Positions 24,962 to 32,906 of a DNA stretch of 64,000 nucleotides are shown one piece after another (positions within the stretch are counted from its first letter, which is position 1; the number at the start of each line of letters is the position of its first letter). The stretch covers positions 1 through 64,000 of the forward strand of contig NZ_JASJOR010000026.1 in the NCBI RefSeq assembly GCF_030068545.1, given 5' to 3'. The translations under genes and the position numbers were made by a program. Under the pieces are notes generated by a model. The model was not told the DNA's origin and ran no database searches. It saw only the letters and a program-made list of their open reading frames with translations. The DNA comes from Xanthocytophaga flava. Lineage in GTDB: Bacteria > Bacteroidota > Bacteroidia > Cytophagales > 172606-1.

Positions 24962-25996
24962 TTATTGAAATAGGTTTGTGAAGTTTGCTCCAAGAAAAAC
25001 GCCTAATACAAAGTTGTTTTTGTCAGTGTTAAATGCAAATCCTTTATCACTTACATAGCCTGTAAATATTCCTCCATTAAAGTTAGCCCGGTCTTTGTCT
25101 GAAGTCAGGAAGTAAACAGGAAACTCAAATGAAAAAAGTTCCTGGTTAAGATCCAGATTGATATTGGGATTTATGCGCAACAATTTTCCCTGGTATCCAC
25201 TGGAAAGATATTCGATCCGTACTCGATTGCTTGTTTGTCGTGTAGGAGCAGACGAACTCAGGTTTTTTTCAATAAGGACCCCTGTACTATTTACCGGTAC
25301 ATAATACTTGATAGGATCGTCTGTCTGATACCCTGCCGTATGCGTAAATGACAATGCAAAAATGCCTATACTGGTTAATGCCCCTACAGTAGCTGTGAGT
25401 TTTACAGCAGCTTTAGAGTCTGTTTGGGATAGAAAAGATGTTGTGTCTGTAATATATTCAAAATCCTGTTGTTCAACTCCAAATTTAAGCCCTCCATACC
25501 AGGCAACTCCCCACTGTATCTTAGCCTTTCGGTCAAATATCCGTTGTTCTTCTGGTGTCAGATCATCGTACTTAAAATCAGCCATATCCTTCCCAACGGC
25601 TTTGATCGCCTCATTGTATTTTTTGGCATCATAGGCAAAGCCAGTGCCCCACCATATTTTTTGAGTTCCTATAGTGAAAGAGCTATTATTGGACAGACCC
25701 GCAATTGTCAGGGGCTTTACCCGCTGTGTTTTACTGGCAACAGGGGTTGAAATACTGGTATTGAGATTCCATGAGCTTTTTATCCTGTAGTTGATATTGC
25801 CTTCTGCAATCAATCCGTCATTCGTAGCACTTAGTTTTGTGAAACTATTATACGACTGAAACCCTGAAGCTGGAGACGACTGAAGCGTCAGTGAAGGTTG
25901 AGTGGTTTTTACGCTGTCAGTTGTTTTATCAGAAAGTTGACAGTAAGAACTGAGCGCCTTACCAAAAAGTAAAAGAGTAAAGATGATTTTTTGCAT
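24962..25996 (-). CDS. Predicted outer-membrane beta-barrel protein
   Basis: This 344-residue protein has a signal peptide (IIFTLLLFGKALSSYCQ) and then repeated amphipathic strands with alternating aromatics to a C-terminal LGANFTNLFQ, consistent with an outer-membrane barrel. No named family is recognised. It is the last gene of a minus-strand trio with a small beta-rich protein 11 bp upstream and a multi-helix membrane protein before that, so the three probably form one envelope complex. Confidence 0.6.
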   Translation of the reverse strand: MQKIIFTLLLFGKALSSYCQLSDKTTDSVKTTQPSLTLQSSPASGFQSYNSFTKLSATNDGLIAEGNINYRIKSSWNLNTSISTPVASKTQRVKPLTIAGLSNNSSFTIGTQKIWWGTGFAYDAKKYNEAIKAVGKDMADFKYDDLTPEEQRIFDRKAKIQWGVAWYGGLKFGVEQQDFEYITDTTSFLSQTDSKAAVKLTATVGALTSIGIFALSFTHTAGYQTDDPIKYYVPVNSTGVLIEKNLSSSAPTRQTSNRVRIEYLSSGYQGKLLRINPNINLDLNQELFSFEFPVYFLTSDKDRANFNGGIFTGYVSDKGFAFNTDKNNFVLGVFLGANFTNLFQ

Positions 25997-26007
25997 GAGA
26001 GCTGGAC

Positions 26008-26268
26008 TTAAATAGTAATACCGTGTTGGCCTGTAGTATGATTTAATTTTAAGTTACCCTTCACTGCCCATAATTCAGCAGGCGGATCGACAATGGCAAC
26101 ACTATAGTTGTCGCCTGGTAAGCCTTGCACAAAATAGGTGAGAAAGTGAATTCCGTTGTCCAGTTCGATAGTTGCTGTACCGGAACCATGAAGTACTTTG
26201 TCTCCATTGATATATACTTTCACCCAACCAGAATCTGAGAATGCGGAAATAGTAATGGGAGTTGCCAT
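26008..26268 (-). CDS. Small beta-rich hypothetical protein
   Basis: This 86-residue protein has no signal peptide and a strand-rich pattern (WVKVYINGDKVLHGSGTATI; GIHFLTYFVQGLPGDNYSVA) suggesting an immunoglobulin-like or carbohydrate-binding fold. No family is recognised. It sits between a membrane protein and a barrel protein in a tight operon. Confidence 0.5.
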   Translation of the reverse strand: MATPITISAFSDSGWVKVYINGDKVLHGSGTATIELDNGIHFLTYFVQGLPGDNYSVAIVDPPAELWAVKGNLKLNHTTGQHGITI

Positions 26269-26313
26269 ATTTCTGAATCAAAAAAGTGAATAGTAGTTTG
26301 ACAAAACTGCGTT

Positions 26314-27351
26314 TTATGATTGGTTCTGCTGCTGTTGCTGTGAGGTAGGAGCAGGACTTACTTTATCTTTATTTTCATTGACCTTAAGTGCCGCATATGT
26401 ACTGGCACTGATACCCATCAACGTAAGTATAGTGTCACTGAAAACGGGCATTTCCAGGTCTTTATATACTTGTACCCAGAAGATAAAACCCAGAATCAGG
26501 GTAAACAACAGGTTTTGAAAACGATGGATGCTGATTCCGCTTTCATCTGCGAGCAAATCTTCTATCAATCCCGCACTCTTTTTGTGTTGCAGCGCATGAG
26601 TTGAATCTTGTCGTTCCTGGTTGTTGCTGATGATCGTGCCAGACAGGGCAGTACCGGCGCTGATGCCAAGAAGTATGAGAGCTGTACTGTTCAGGGAGTT
26701 ATAGTCATCTTTGATGATCCAGATATAGATATAGGAACTGACAATAAGAAAAGTCCAGAATGCCAGTTGAAAACGTGCCAGACTATAGGGAGGGTCAGAA
26801 CTTTTATTAGGATGTTTGATCAGGCGGGTATATTTGCCCAATAGTATAAAACCTATCAGTAAAAGAATGATTACTCCCAAAGCTCCTCTCAGCCAGTAGG
26901 TATCATAGAACACAATGGTGAAATTATTTGGCTGAACTACGGGTAATGGATTTTCTCCCCGCACACCTGCACTAATGGTAACTGTTCGCTTCGACTCTCC
27001 CCGTGTGTAAAAGAGATTCCATAGTGTTTCAGTTGTTGTCTTCTCGTTTAGATTAAATATCAGATCCTGACGGTTTTTGACATTGGGACGTGCTTCACAA
27101 CTATCGATAGGAATATTGTTGATGAACAAAATAATGTGTTCATTTTTTTGCAATAGCTCTGATGTACCTTTGGTTTTAACTAATATCTTCTGATTCAGAT
27201 AGGCTTGTTTGATAGTCAGTTCAGGCCACCGCCCAACATTGATGACAGAATCCGGCAATGGTTTCTCCTTAGGTAACCGGGATGTAGTATCGGTCTGTGC
27301 CTGAACCGTAGGGATACATACTGCAATCAGAAAATAGATAGCATTTTTCAT
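26314..27351 (-). CDS. Multi-helix membrane protein with exported N-terminal domain
   Basis: This 345-residue protein has a signal peptide (MKNAIYFLIAVCIPTVQAQ), a periplasmic domain of about 130 residues, and then about five helices (WLRGALGVIILLLIGFILLG, FQLAFWTFLIVSSYIYIWII, LILLGISAGTALSGTII, LLFTLILGFIFWVQVY, ILTLMGISASTYAAL). The tail is polyglutamine-rich. No family is recognised. First of a three-gene operon with a small beta-rich protein and an outer-membrane barrel, it may anchor a trans-envelope assembly; that is inferred from gene order only. Confidence 0.6.
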   Translation of the reverse strand: MKNAIYFLIAVCIPTVQAQTDTTSRLPKEKPLPDSVINVGRWPELTIKQAYLNQKILVKTKGTSELLQKNEHIILFINNIPIDSCEARPNVKNRQDLIFNLNEKTTTETLWNLFYTRGESKRTVTISAGVRGENPLPVVQPNNFTIVFYDTYWLRGALGVIILLLIGFILLGKYTRLIKHPNKSSDPPYSLARFQLAFWTFLIVSSYIYIWIIKDDYNSLNSTALILLGISAGTALSGTIISNNQERQDSTHALQHKKSAGLIEDLLADESGISIHRFQNLLFTLILGFIFWVQVYKDLEMPVFSDTILTLMGISASTYAALKVNENKDKVSPAPTSQQQQQNQS

Positions 27352-27861
27352 AGGGGTGACAATAGAAATTCAAATGATGCCTTTCTAAACCAGTTCAGGA
27401 TTTGTACTATACACAGTAGTAGGAACTTTATAGTACGTATACAGAAAAAATGCCATTTATAGTGGTGCAAATGGCGTTTTGATATATAAATATAACCTAA
27501 TTAATGGGAAATACCTGATGATTGTTTGAAATTATTTCTTCATAATTGTCATGCTAGGCTATTTTATTTCCTTGTGAAAAGAGTATTATCTCTTTTTGTC
27601 CTTTCCTCCTGTAAAGATCTATTTCTTGCTATTTTTCCTGAAAATCAAGCCCCTTCGTGTCCTTCTGGAAGAATCTTGTGACAAATAGAGCCATATTGGG
27701 TTTGTTAAGGAGAAAAAATATTCTTAATATTCAATAGATGTCAGGTCACTAAAGGCTATCTCCTGATTTGTTTGTAATTTAGCCTGGTTTTTATGAGTAA
27801 ACGCTGTCTTATAAATTCAGCATTAGTTTCTTTCTTGCTCTAATTATTTTTGTATCCTTGT
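27352..27861. repeat. Gap with repeat units and a duplicated Rpn leader
   Basis: CTCCTG/TTCCTG/TTCTGG units at 27609, 27638 and 27665 show the same 27-29 bp spacing as other arrays. From about 27670 the sequence, including GTGACAAATAGAG and GGTCACTAAAGGCTATCTC, is repeated at 28890-29080 upstream of the complete Rpn gene. No separate gene is seen. Confidence 0.6.
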
Positions 27862-28080
27862 ATGAGCACCAAAAAAGAAGGCAATCAATATGGTAAAATA
27901 TTCAAAGACAACCTGGAGTCAGTTACTCTGGCCCTGATTGAGAAAGTACTTCAGATCCAGGTAACCTTCTATGAAATAATGCAACAAGAGTTGCAACGAA
28001 CCGTTGAACGCAAACCGGATCTGTTTCTGAACATTATCGACAAACAAAATAATACTATTTTACGCCAAAGAACCTTCTAA
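27862..28080 (+). pseudogene. Truncated Rpn-family nuclease copy
   Basis: The 72 codons beginning MSTKKEGNQYGKIFKDNLES match the N-terminus of the complete paralogues at 29078 and 37770, then the frame ends at NTILRQRTF, where the others continue NTFLLQLEFQ. The conserved E-x-Q of the nuclease core and the whole C-terminal two thirds are missing, so it is a decayed 5' fragment. Its upstream leader is duplicated with the second copy. It is unlikely to be functional unless the short product inhibits or pairs with the full-length proteins. Confidence 0.75.
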
Positions 28081-28115
28081 CTATATTCTAAACATATTTT
28101 CTTACTTTACTGTCT

Positions 28116-28721
28116 ATGATACGTTGTCTTTTCCTTATTTCTTTCTTTTGTTTGTTCATTAGCCAAATATCTGCTCAGACACAGTTGTTCCTTGAGCACA
28201 GTCCTGAAGAGGCAAAAAAGTTTCCCAGACACCCGGATATGTATTTGACGTATGCTCTTTATGATACAATTCTGAAAGCCCAACAAGGGTTTAAATTTGA
28301 GAATTTTGCTTCTGTACGTTTTTATATAGATCCAAAAGGGCGGATAAGCCATGTGGATTTTTCCAGCTTTACCGATTCTCTTCTACGTCCACATTTGTTG
28401 CATGTGCTGGAAGGTACACAAGGTAAATGGAGAGTGTATCGGAATGGCAAGCAGGTAAAAGAAAAGGTATGTGTAGTGTTGCCTGTTAACTTTGACTTGT
28501 GTTCTACACGAAAAGATTTTACCGGGCCTACTATTATAAGCATGCTCGAAGCTCACTTACTACCTGTTGGTGAAAGTACTTTTATGTTCAACTTTACAGG
28601 CGACTATCTGGATGCTAATCATGGATATCTGGATTCTCATTACGATTTGGCATTTGAAGGTATTGTTTTGCGTCCTATCACGGTAACAGTGCCTTACCCA
28701 CAAAGTGTGCATGTATACTGA
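28116..28721 (+). CDS. Exported hypothetical protein with a TonB-C-like domain
   Basis: This 201-residue protein has a signal peptide (CLFLISFFCLFISQISAQT). Residues 68-130 read SVRFYIDPKGRISHVDFSSF ... GKWRVYRNGKQVKEKVCVVL, the pattern of the TonB C-terminal domain (strand, PKG turn, then a final W-x-x-NGK strand). Such standalone exported domains are common in this phylum with unknown roles; it lacks the proline-rich linker and membrane anchor of real TonB. It sits between the truncated and complete Rpn genes. Confidence 0.6.
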   Translation: MIRCLFLISFFCLFISQISAQTQLFLEHSPEEAKKFPRHPDMYLTYALYDTILKAQQGFKFENFASVRFYIDPKGRISHVDFSSFTDSLLRPHLLHVLEGTQGKWRVYRNGKQVKEKVCVVLPVNFDLCSTRKDFTGPTIISMLEAHLLPVGESTFMFNFTGDYLDANHGYLDSHYDLAFEGIVLRPITVTVPYPQSVHVY

Positions 28722-29077
28722 TCTGTGGGTCTGTAATATTTGTCAGAGTCTGTGCCTTCACTTGTTTAGAATAGTTTTTTTATCTTGAACACATGTGGGG
28801 CGAGACAGGCCCCTTATCGTGTCCGATCACTTTTCTGGAAAAGTGATTTGTACATAAAGAAAAAACTCTCTCCCTGTCCTCCTGAAAGGAACTTGTGACA
28901 AATAGAGTTATATTGGGTTTATTAGAGAGAAAAATATTCTCAAGCCTCAAAGGATTTCAGGTCACTAAAGGCTATCTCATGATTTGTTTGCAATTCAGCC
29001 TCGTTTTTATGAGTAAACGCTGTCTTGTAAATTCAGCATTAGTTACTTTTGCGCTCTGTTTATTTTTCTATCCTTAT
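28722..29077. repeat. Repeat-rich leader of the second Rpn gene
   Basis: Bases 28811-28885 are the inverse of the hairpin element at 16896-16960 (stem 28826-28847), followed by one CTCCTGAAAGGAAC unit. The leader from about 28890 matches 27670 onward. TACTTTTG at 29044-29051 is a good -7 promoter box, and the third Rpn gene has TACTTTCG at the same distance. Confidence 0.6.
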
Positions 29078-29905
29078 ATGAGCAACAAAAAAGAAGGTAA
29101 TCAATATGATAAAATATTTAAAGAAAACCTGGAATCTGTTACTTTGGCACTCATTGAAAAAGTGCTTCAGATTCAGATTGCATCTTATGAAAGACTGCCA
29201 CAAGAGTTGCAACGGACTCTGGAGCGCAAACCAGACCAGCTTTTAAAGATCACAGATAAGCAGGGAAATACGTTTTTGCTGCAACTTGAATTCCAACTCG
29301 CGGATGAGGAGAGGATGGTGGATCGCATGCTTGAATATCGAGCCATTCTTAACCGAAAATATGATTTCAATGTACGTCAGTATGTGCTGTTCTTATCAGA
29401 TCAGATACCCCAGATGAGTACTCGTATCGAAAAAGAAAATCTTACGTTTTCATTCTATCTGATTCAGCTTTCACAAATTGACTATGAGTTATTTCTCTCT
29501 TCCGACAAAGGTGATGAAGTGGTCTTTGCTGTATTGGCTAACTTTGGTACTACCACTCCTGAAACTGCGGCTAGTCTGATTGTACAACGATTAAACCAGA
29601 CTTCAACCAGTAAAGTAGAGCGAGATAGACACTTGCAACAATTACGTGTATTAGCTAACTTGCGTAAACTAACACCTTTTGTAGAAATCATGATAGAATC
29701 TATTTCTCAATACATCAAAGAAGAAGATGACTTTCTTTTTAAGAAAGGCCAACTAAAAGGAAAAGAAGAAGGCATTGAGCAAAAGACTCGTGAAACTATT
29801 TTGAAATTCCTGAAAGATGGAGTCTTAACTACTCAGCAGTTGGCTTCCTATTTTGATGTGACCGAAGAGTTTGTCGAAGACCTGCGTAAAAGTCTGAATC
29901 AATAG
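29078..29905 (+). CDS. Rpn-family recombination-promoting nuclease / putative transposase
   Basis: This 275-residue protein has an N-terminal PD-(D/E)XK-type Rpn domain: YDKIFKENLESVTLALIEKV (10-29), Asp60, and LLQLEFQ with Glu71 and Gln73. It ends with a probable coiled coil (KKGQLKGKEEGIEQ) and a helix-turn-helix-like tail (TTQQLASYFDVTEEFVEDL). Rpn proteins are DNA endonucleases that promote RecA-independent recombination and occur in variable multicopy sets. The start MSNKKEGNQY fits the paralogues; a longer upstream frame is leader sequence. A near twin is at 37770. Confidence 0.82.
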   Translation: MSNKKEGNQYDKIFKENLESVTLALIEKVLQIQIASYERLPQELQRTLERKPDQLLKITDKQGNTFLLQLEFQLADEERMVDRMLEYRAILNRKYDFNVRQYVLFLSDQIPQMSTRIEKENLTFSFYLIQLSQIDYELFLSSDKGDEVVFAVLANFGTTTPETAASLIVQRLNQTSTSKVERDRHLQQLRVLANLRKLTPFVEIMIESISQYIKEEDDFLFKKGQLKGKEEGIEQKTRETILKFLKDGVLTTQQLASYFDVTEEFVEDLRKSLNQ

Positions 29906-29926
29906 ATTATCCTTTATAAAAGAAAG

Positions 29927-29964
29927 ATAGCATAAGTCCGAATTTTATCTTTGGCTTATGCTAT
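29927..29964. terminator. Hairpin after the Rpn gene
   Basis: ATAGCATAAG (29927-29936) pairs with CTTATGCTAT (29955-29964), 20 bp after the stop codon. The T-run is weak, so termination is probable but not certain. Confidence 0.5.
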
Positions 29965-30019
29965 GCTCATTACAAAGGTAATATGCTTCTACTATCTGAT
30001 ATGGGTTGTTAAATACTTC

Positions 30020-31270
30020 TTATCCTCCATTATTTTTTCGGGAAGCTTCTTCACATTTCTGTAGCCACTCTTCAATAGACATCGGAGGCATCTTGACGAT
30101 TTCATATTTGGTACCGCTGGAAAATCCAGGCCGTCCATCCCTGTGTACACTATTAAACTGCCTATGCATATAAAGCCCTAACCGATAGATATATCTCCAT
30201 TCGTCGTCTTCAATACTATTTTTGACGTTCTTTAGCAACTCAAGATCATCCGTTAGAAAATCTACAATACAAGGATGTACGCGTTGCCAGTACCCTCCAT
30301 TGCCTTTTCCCGGAATCAAATCGCCCTGAACCTTATCTGCATTACCAAATGAGTTGGCAGTGATCAGCTTCTGGTTTTTTTGAAGTTTGTAGGTTGTTAC
30401 AAAGTGGGCAGGAAACTCCAGCATTACCACACAATCAAGGTCACTGTTATATGCCGCAATTCTCAATGGGTTAACTTCAATCACTACAGCTCCATGGATG
30501 GTTCCAAATTGAATGACTTCACTGATATATTTGCGGTGATCTGCTCCGTTAAAATTATTTTTAGCGCATTCCACATCATATACATACTCTTCTGATGAAT
30601 TGCCAAATATGCGACTAAGAACTCCTTTTCTAACAGGTTTATAGTATTCCGGAAAAAGATAACGAAACTTCCTGTCAGAAAGAGTAAAGGGTTTGGAGTT
30701 GGTTGCTACCGTATTGGTATCCATATAGTTAATCTCCTCATTCTTATACCGATCCTCCATAAACTCATCCATATTCTTGGGTGAAACTTTATAGCGGTAT
30801 GCTTTGGCATCGTTCGGAAAGTCAGCCAGTACCTGCCCTGACTTGTCTTTGATAAATTGGGCCAGTATATCCCATACAGGATCTTTTCCTGCTTCAGTAG
30901 TGAGATAGCTGTTTGTACTCTGCACTTCACCTGTTGTGCAGTCCATATGAAACTCCCCGGTAACTGTTCCGTTATTGCTTCCCCAGAAAGAATGATTGTC
31001 TTTACTGATTTTAAATCGTATGCCTTCTTCCAGAGTCCCTGCCAACGTATGAAAGCGGAGTCCATCTATCAGGTTCTCATCTGCCAGAAAAAAGGTCAGT
31101 CGGCCTGCAAAGAAAATATCAATGGTATTAGGTCGTTTAGCTGACTTTAAAAATGAATCATACGTAATTTCTTCAGGCGTTGAAAATTTGCATTCTAACG
31201 GAATTTCAATGTCTGAAATAATACTCTGCAGATTTCTGTTGATAACAAATCCATTCAAGGGATAGCGCAT
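30020..31270 (-). CDS. Hypothetical cytoplasmic protein, 416 residues
   Basis: This soluble protein has no signal peptide or clear catalytic motif. Notable segments are FWGSNNGTVTGEFHMDCTTG, VVIEVNPLRIAAYNSDLDCV and FPAHFVTTYKLQ, with a charged C-terminus (MSIEEWLQKCEEASRKNNGG). Composition and length support a real gene. No family is recognised. It is monocistronic, between an Rpn gene and a small lipoprotein gene. Confidence 0.6.
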   Translation of the reverse strand: MRYPLNGFVINRNLQSIISDIEIPLECKFSTPEEITYDSFLKSAKRPNTIDIFFAGRLTFFLADENLIDGLRFHTLAGTLEEGIRFKISKDNHSFWGSNNGTVTGEFHMDCTTGEVQSTNSYLTTEAGKDPVWDILAQFIKDKSGQVLADFPNDAKAYRYKVSPKNMDEFMEDRYKNEEINYMDTNTVATNSKPFTLSDRKFRYLFPEYYKPVRKGVLSRIFGNSSEEYVYDVECAKNNFNGADHRKYISEVIQFGTIHGAVVIEVNPLRIAAYNSDLDCVVMLEFPAHFVTTYKLQKNQKLITANSFGNADKVQGDLIPGKGNGGYWQRVHPCIVDFLTDDLELLKNVKNSIEDDEWRYIYRLGLYMHRQFNSVHRDGRPGFSSGTKYEIVKMPPMSIEEWLQKCEEASRKNNGG

Positions 31271-31578
31271 AGCGATTTGAGGGTTGCGTTTCGGATGCTT
31301 TTTCTGGTGATGGTATCACAAACCAAAACTATCATTTCCCAATAAGATCACCCTTTGCTATTTACTATAATACCTACAATGTACTATCCTGCTAAAATCT
31401 GCTACAAGTGTATACAAGTAGGAAATATGCCTGTTACTTTTTGATTTGGAATGACTAGTGAGAATGGATTTTTTTCAATAGGAAGAAGAAGTTGTTTGGA
31501 TTAAGGATTTCATAAGTTTATACTCAATATTTTCTGCTATTTATGTATGTTTCTGATCTGTAATTGTTACCTGAATTT
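31271..31578. other. Divergent intergenic gap
   Basis: About 300 bp of AT-rich sequence between divergent genes. I see no gene, strong hairpin or clear promoter box in it. Confidence 0.5.
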
Positions 31579-32202
31579 ATGCACTCATATTATAAAACAA
31601 GCTTACTCGTTACTTGTCTGCTCATTATAAGTAGTTGTAAATATGTGTCAGATGCCTTTTCTGAAAACTCTACAGATACAGTCAGACTGGTCACAAAAAG
31701 AATATTGGGAGATCCTGCTATGTCACCTAAGCCGGTGGGCCCCTCGATAGCCAAACTGTTACTTATCCGACAAAAGACCGATTCTACCTTGAAGCTCAGG
31801 TATTACTGGAAATATCCGGATTCTACAGAAATGTTCTTTTATAGCTTCAATATCCGAAACGATTCTTTTGAGCTGGTTAATGATCGTAGTCTGACCCTGG
31901 TTCATATTTTTGAAGATAAAGAAGATTCATCTGTGAAACTCTATAAATATGAGTCCATGGATTCCATTATGCACATAAATATTGCAGTTATATTATCTAG
32001 AGAATATGGTCAGATTGGAAGTGTGCTTTTCCCGCATAATGCGGCTCGGGTAGTAACACATTGGAATGGAAAGCCTCTTAATAAAAGGTATTACAACCTT
32101 TTTATGAATAATCTGAAACAGATACTTATAGAAGAGTGGTATACAGAATGGTACAGGCAGAATAAACACAAAAGAAAAAGAAGACTACACATGATGCACT
32201 AA
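31579..32202 (+). CDS. Hypothetical lipoprotein
   Basis: This 207-residue protein has an N-terminal signal (LLVTCLLIISSC) with lipidated Cys20. The rest is a soluble domain with no recognised motif (TLKLRYYWKYPDSTEMFFYS; LMNNLKQILIEEWYTEWYRQ). A TTG at 31564 is ignored for the ATG at 31579. A 40-codon frame follows 13 bp downstream. Confidence 0.6.
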   Translation: MHSYYKTSLLVTCLLIISSCKYVSDAFSENSTDTVRLVTKRILGDPAMSPKPVGPSIAKLLLIRQKTDSTLKLRYYWKYPDSTEMFFYSFNIRNDSFELVNDRSLTLVHIFEDKEDSSVKLYKYESMDSIMHINIAVILSREYGQIGSVLFPHNAARVVTHWNGKPLNKRYYNLFMNNLKQILIEEWYTEWYRQNKHKRKRRLHMMH

Positions 32203-32215
32203 TTATTCTCCTTAT

Positions 32216-32338
32216 ATGATGATTACCCAAACGGATGGTAAACAATTTAAAGTTTGTGCTAATGGAAAACAAGAAGAGATTAAAGCTTTCTTTGAAGAGG
32301 CAATACATTTATGTAGACAAAAGAAGACGGCTAACTAA
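32216..32338 (+). CDS. Possible 40-residue small protein
   Basis: This short open frame starts MMITQTDGKQFKVCANGKQE and ends CRQKKTAN. It lies 13 bp after the lipoprotein gene on the same strand and encodes a plausible strand-helix mini-domain with typical codon use. No relatives are recognised. It is too short for certainty. Confidence 0.4.
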   Translation: MMITQTDGKQFKVCANGKQEEIKAFFEEAIHLCRQKKTAN

Positions 32339-32538
32339 TTCCTGCACTATGTCTTCTGATTTTACTTACCTGTTAGCTGAAATGATCTTCCCGCCGTTGT
32401 CGGGACACATGTAATAAGATTAGTGACCTTTGGGTTTGGGTATACTTATTTTCTCCCAGAAACCATAGATGACTCTGTTTGTAAAAAGATTCTTTCAGGA
32501 GGACAGGAAAAAGAGAGTTTCTTTCAGGAGGATAGCAA
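32339..32538. repeat. CTTTCAGGAGGA units and partial dispersed element
   Basis: CTTTCAGGAGG occurs at 32492 and 32521, exactly 29 bp apart. The preceding 100 bp contain divergent forms of the same element found at 16.8 and 21.5 kb (CCCGCCGTTGT-GGGACA, ATGACTCTGTTTGT). It abuts the left end of MITE-like copy B. Confidence 0.6.
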
Positions 32539-32875
32539 ATGAGTCATCCCGAATTTAGAGGAGTGAATAACAAATTAAGACAAAGGAGTTACAAAGGGAG
32601 TTGTGCTGCCTTCAATCGTATGTGGAAGTGTAGGTGCGCTGGCAATCTTTCTGCCGCGAGGTTGGCCTTTGGCCTTGCGGGCGGAAGGATCGGCAGAAAG
32701 TGTCCTTTTTTGCTTCATTTTTTGGGCAAGCAAAAAATGAAGAAGCTTGTGGAAGAACAATGTAAGGGACAATAAAGAAACGAAGAAAGGGGGATCGCAA
32801 AAATTAACCCAAGTCCACATTTCTCAAAAGTATAGGCTTGGGTTTTACTCTCATCCAAAATTAAGCATGACTTAT
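32539..32875. mobile_element. MITE-like structured element, copy B
   Basis: About 337 bp with imperfect terminal inverted repeats: ATGAGTCATCCCGAATTT at the left and a degenerate complement (AATTAAGCATGACTTA) at the right. Inside are the outer stem CTTTCTGCCG / CGGCAGAAAG (32647-32656, 32691-32700), the inner GGCC-TTT-GGCC, the conserved TTTTTTGGGCAAGCAAAAAA block and a 3' hairpin AACCCAAG / CTTGGGTT. No transposase is encoded; the reading frame inside is spurious. Confidence 0.7.
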
Positions 32876-32906
32876 GTTTTCATTAACCTGGCATACCAAC
32901 CTCCGC

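Noticed and set aside
27862..28080. Intact small Rpn gene
   Set aside because: It stops before the nuclease core and its upstream leader is duplicated from a full-length copy, so it is treated as a fragment.
32539..32775. 78-codon frame ending in FLGKQKMKK
   Set aside because: Translated MITE-like element; a similar tail appears in copy E at 55789-55998.
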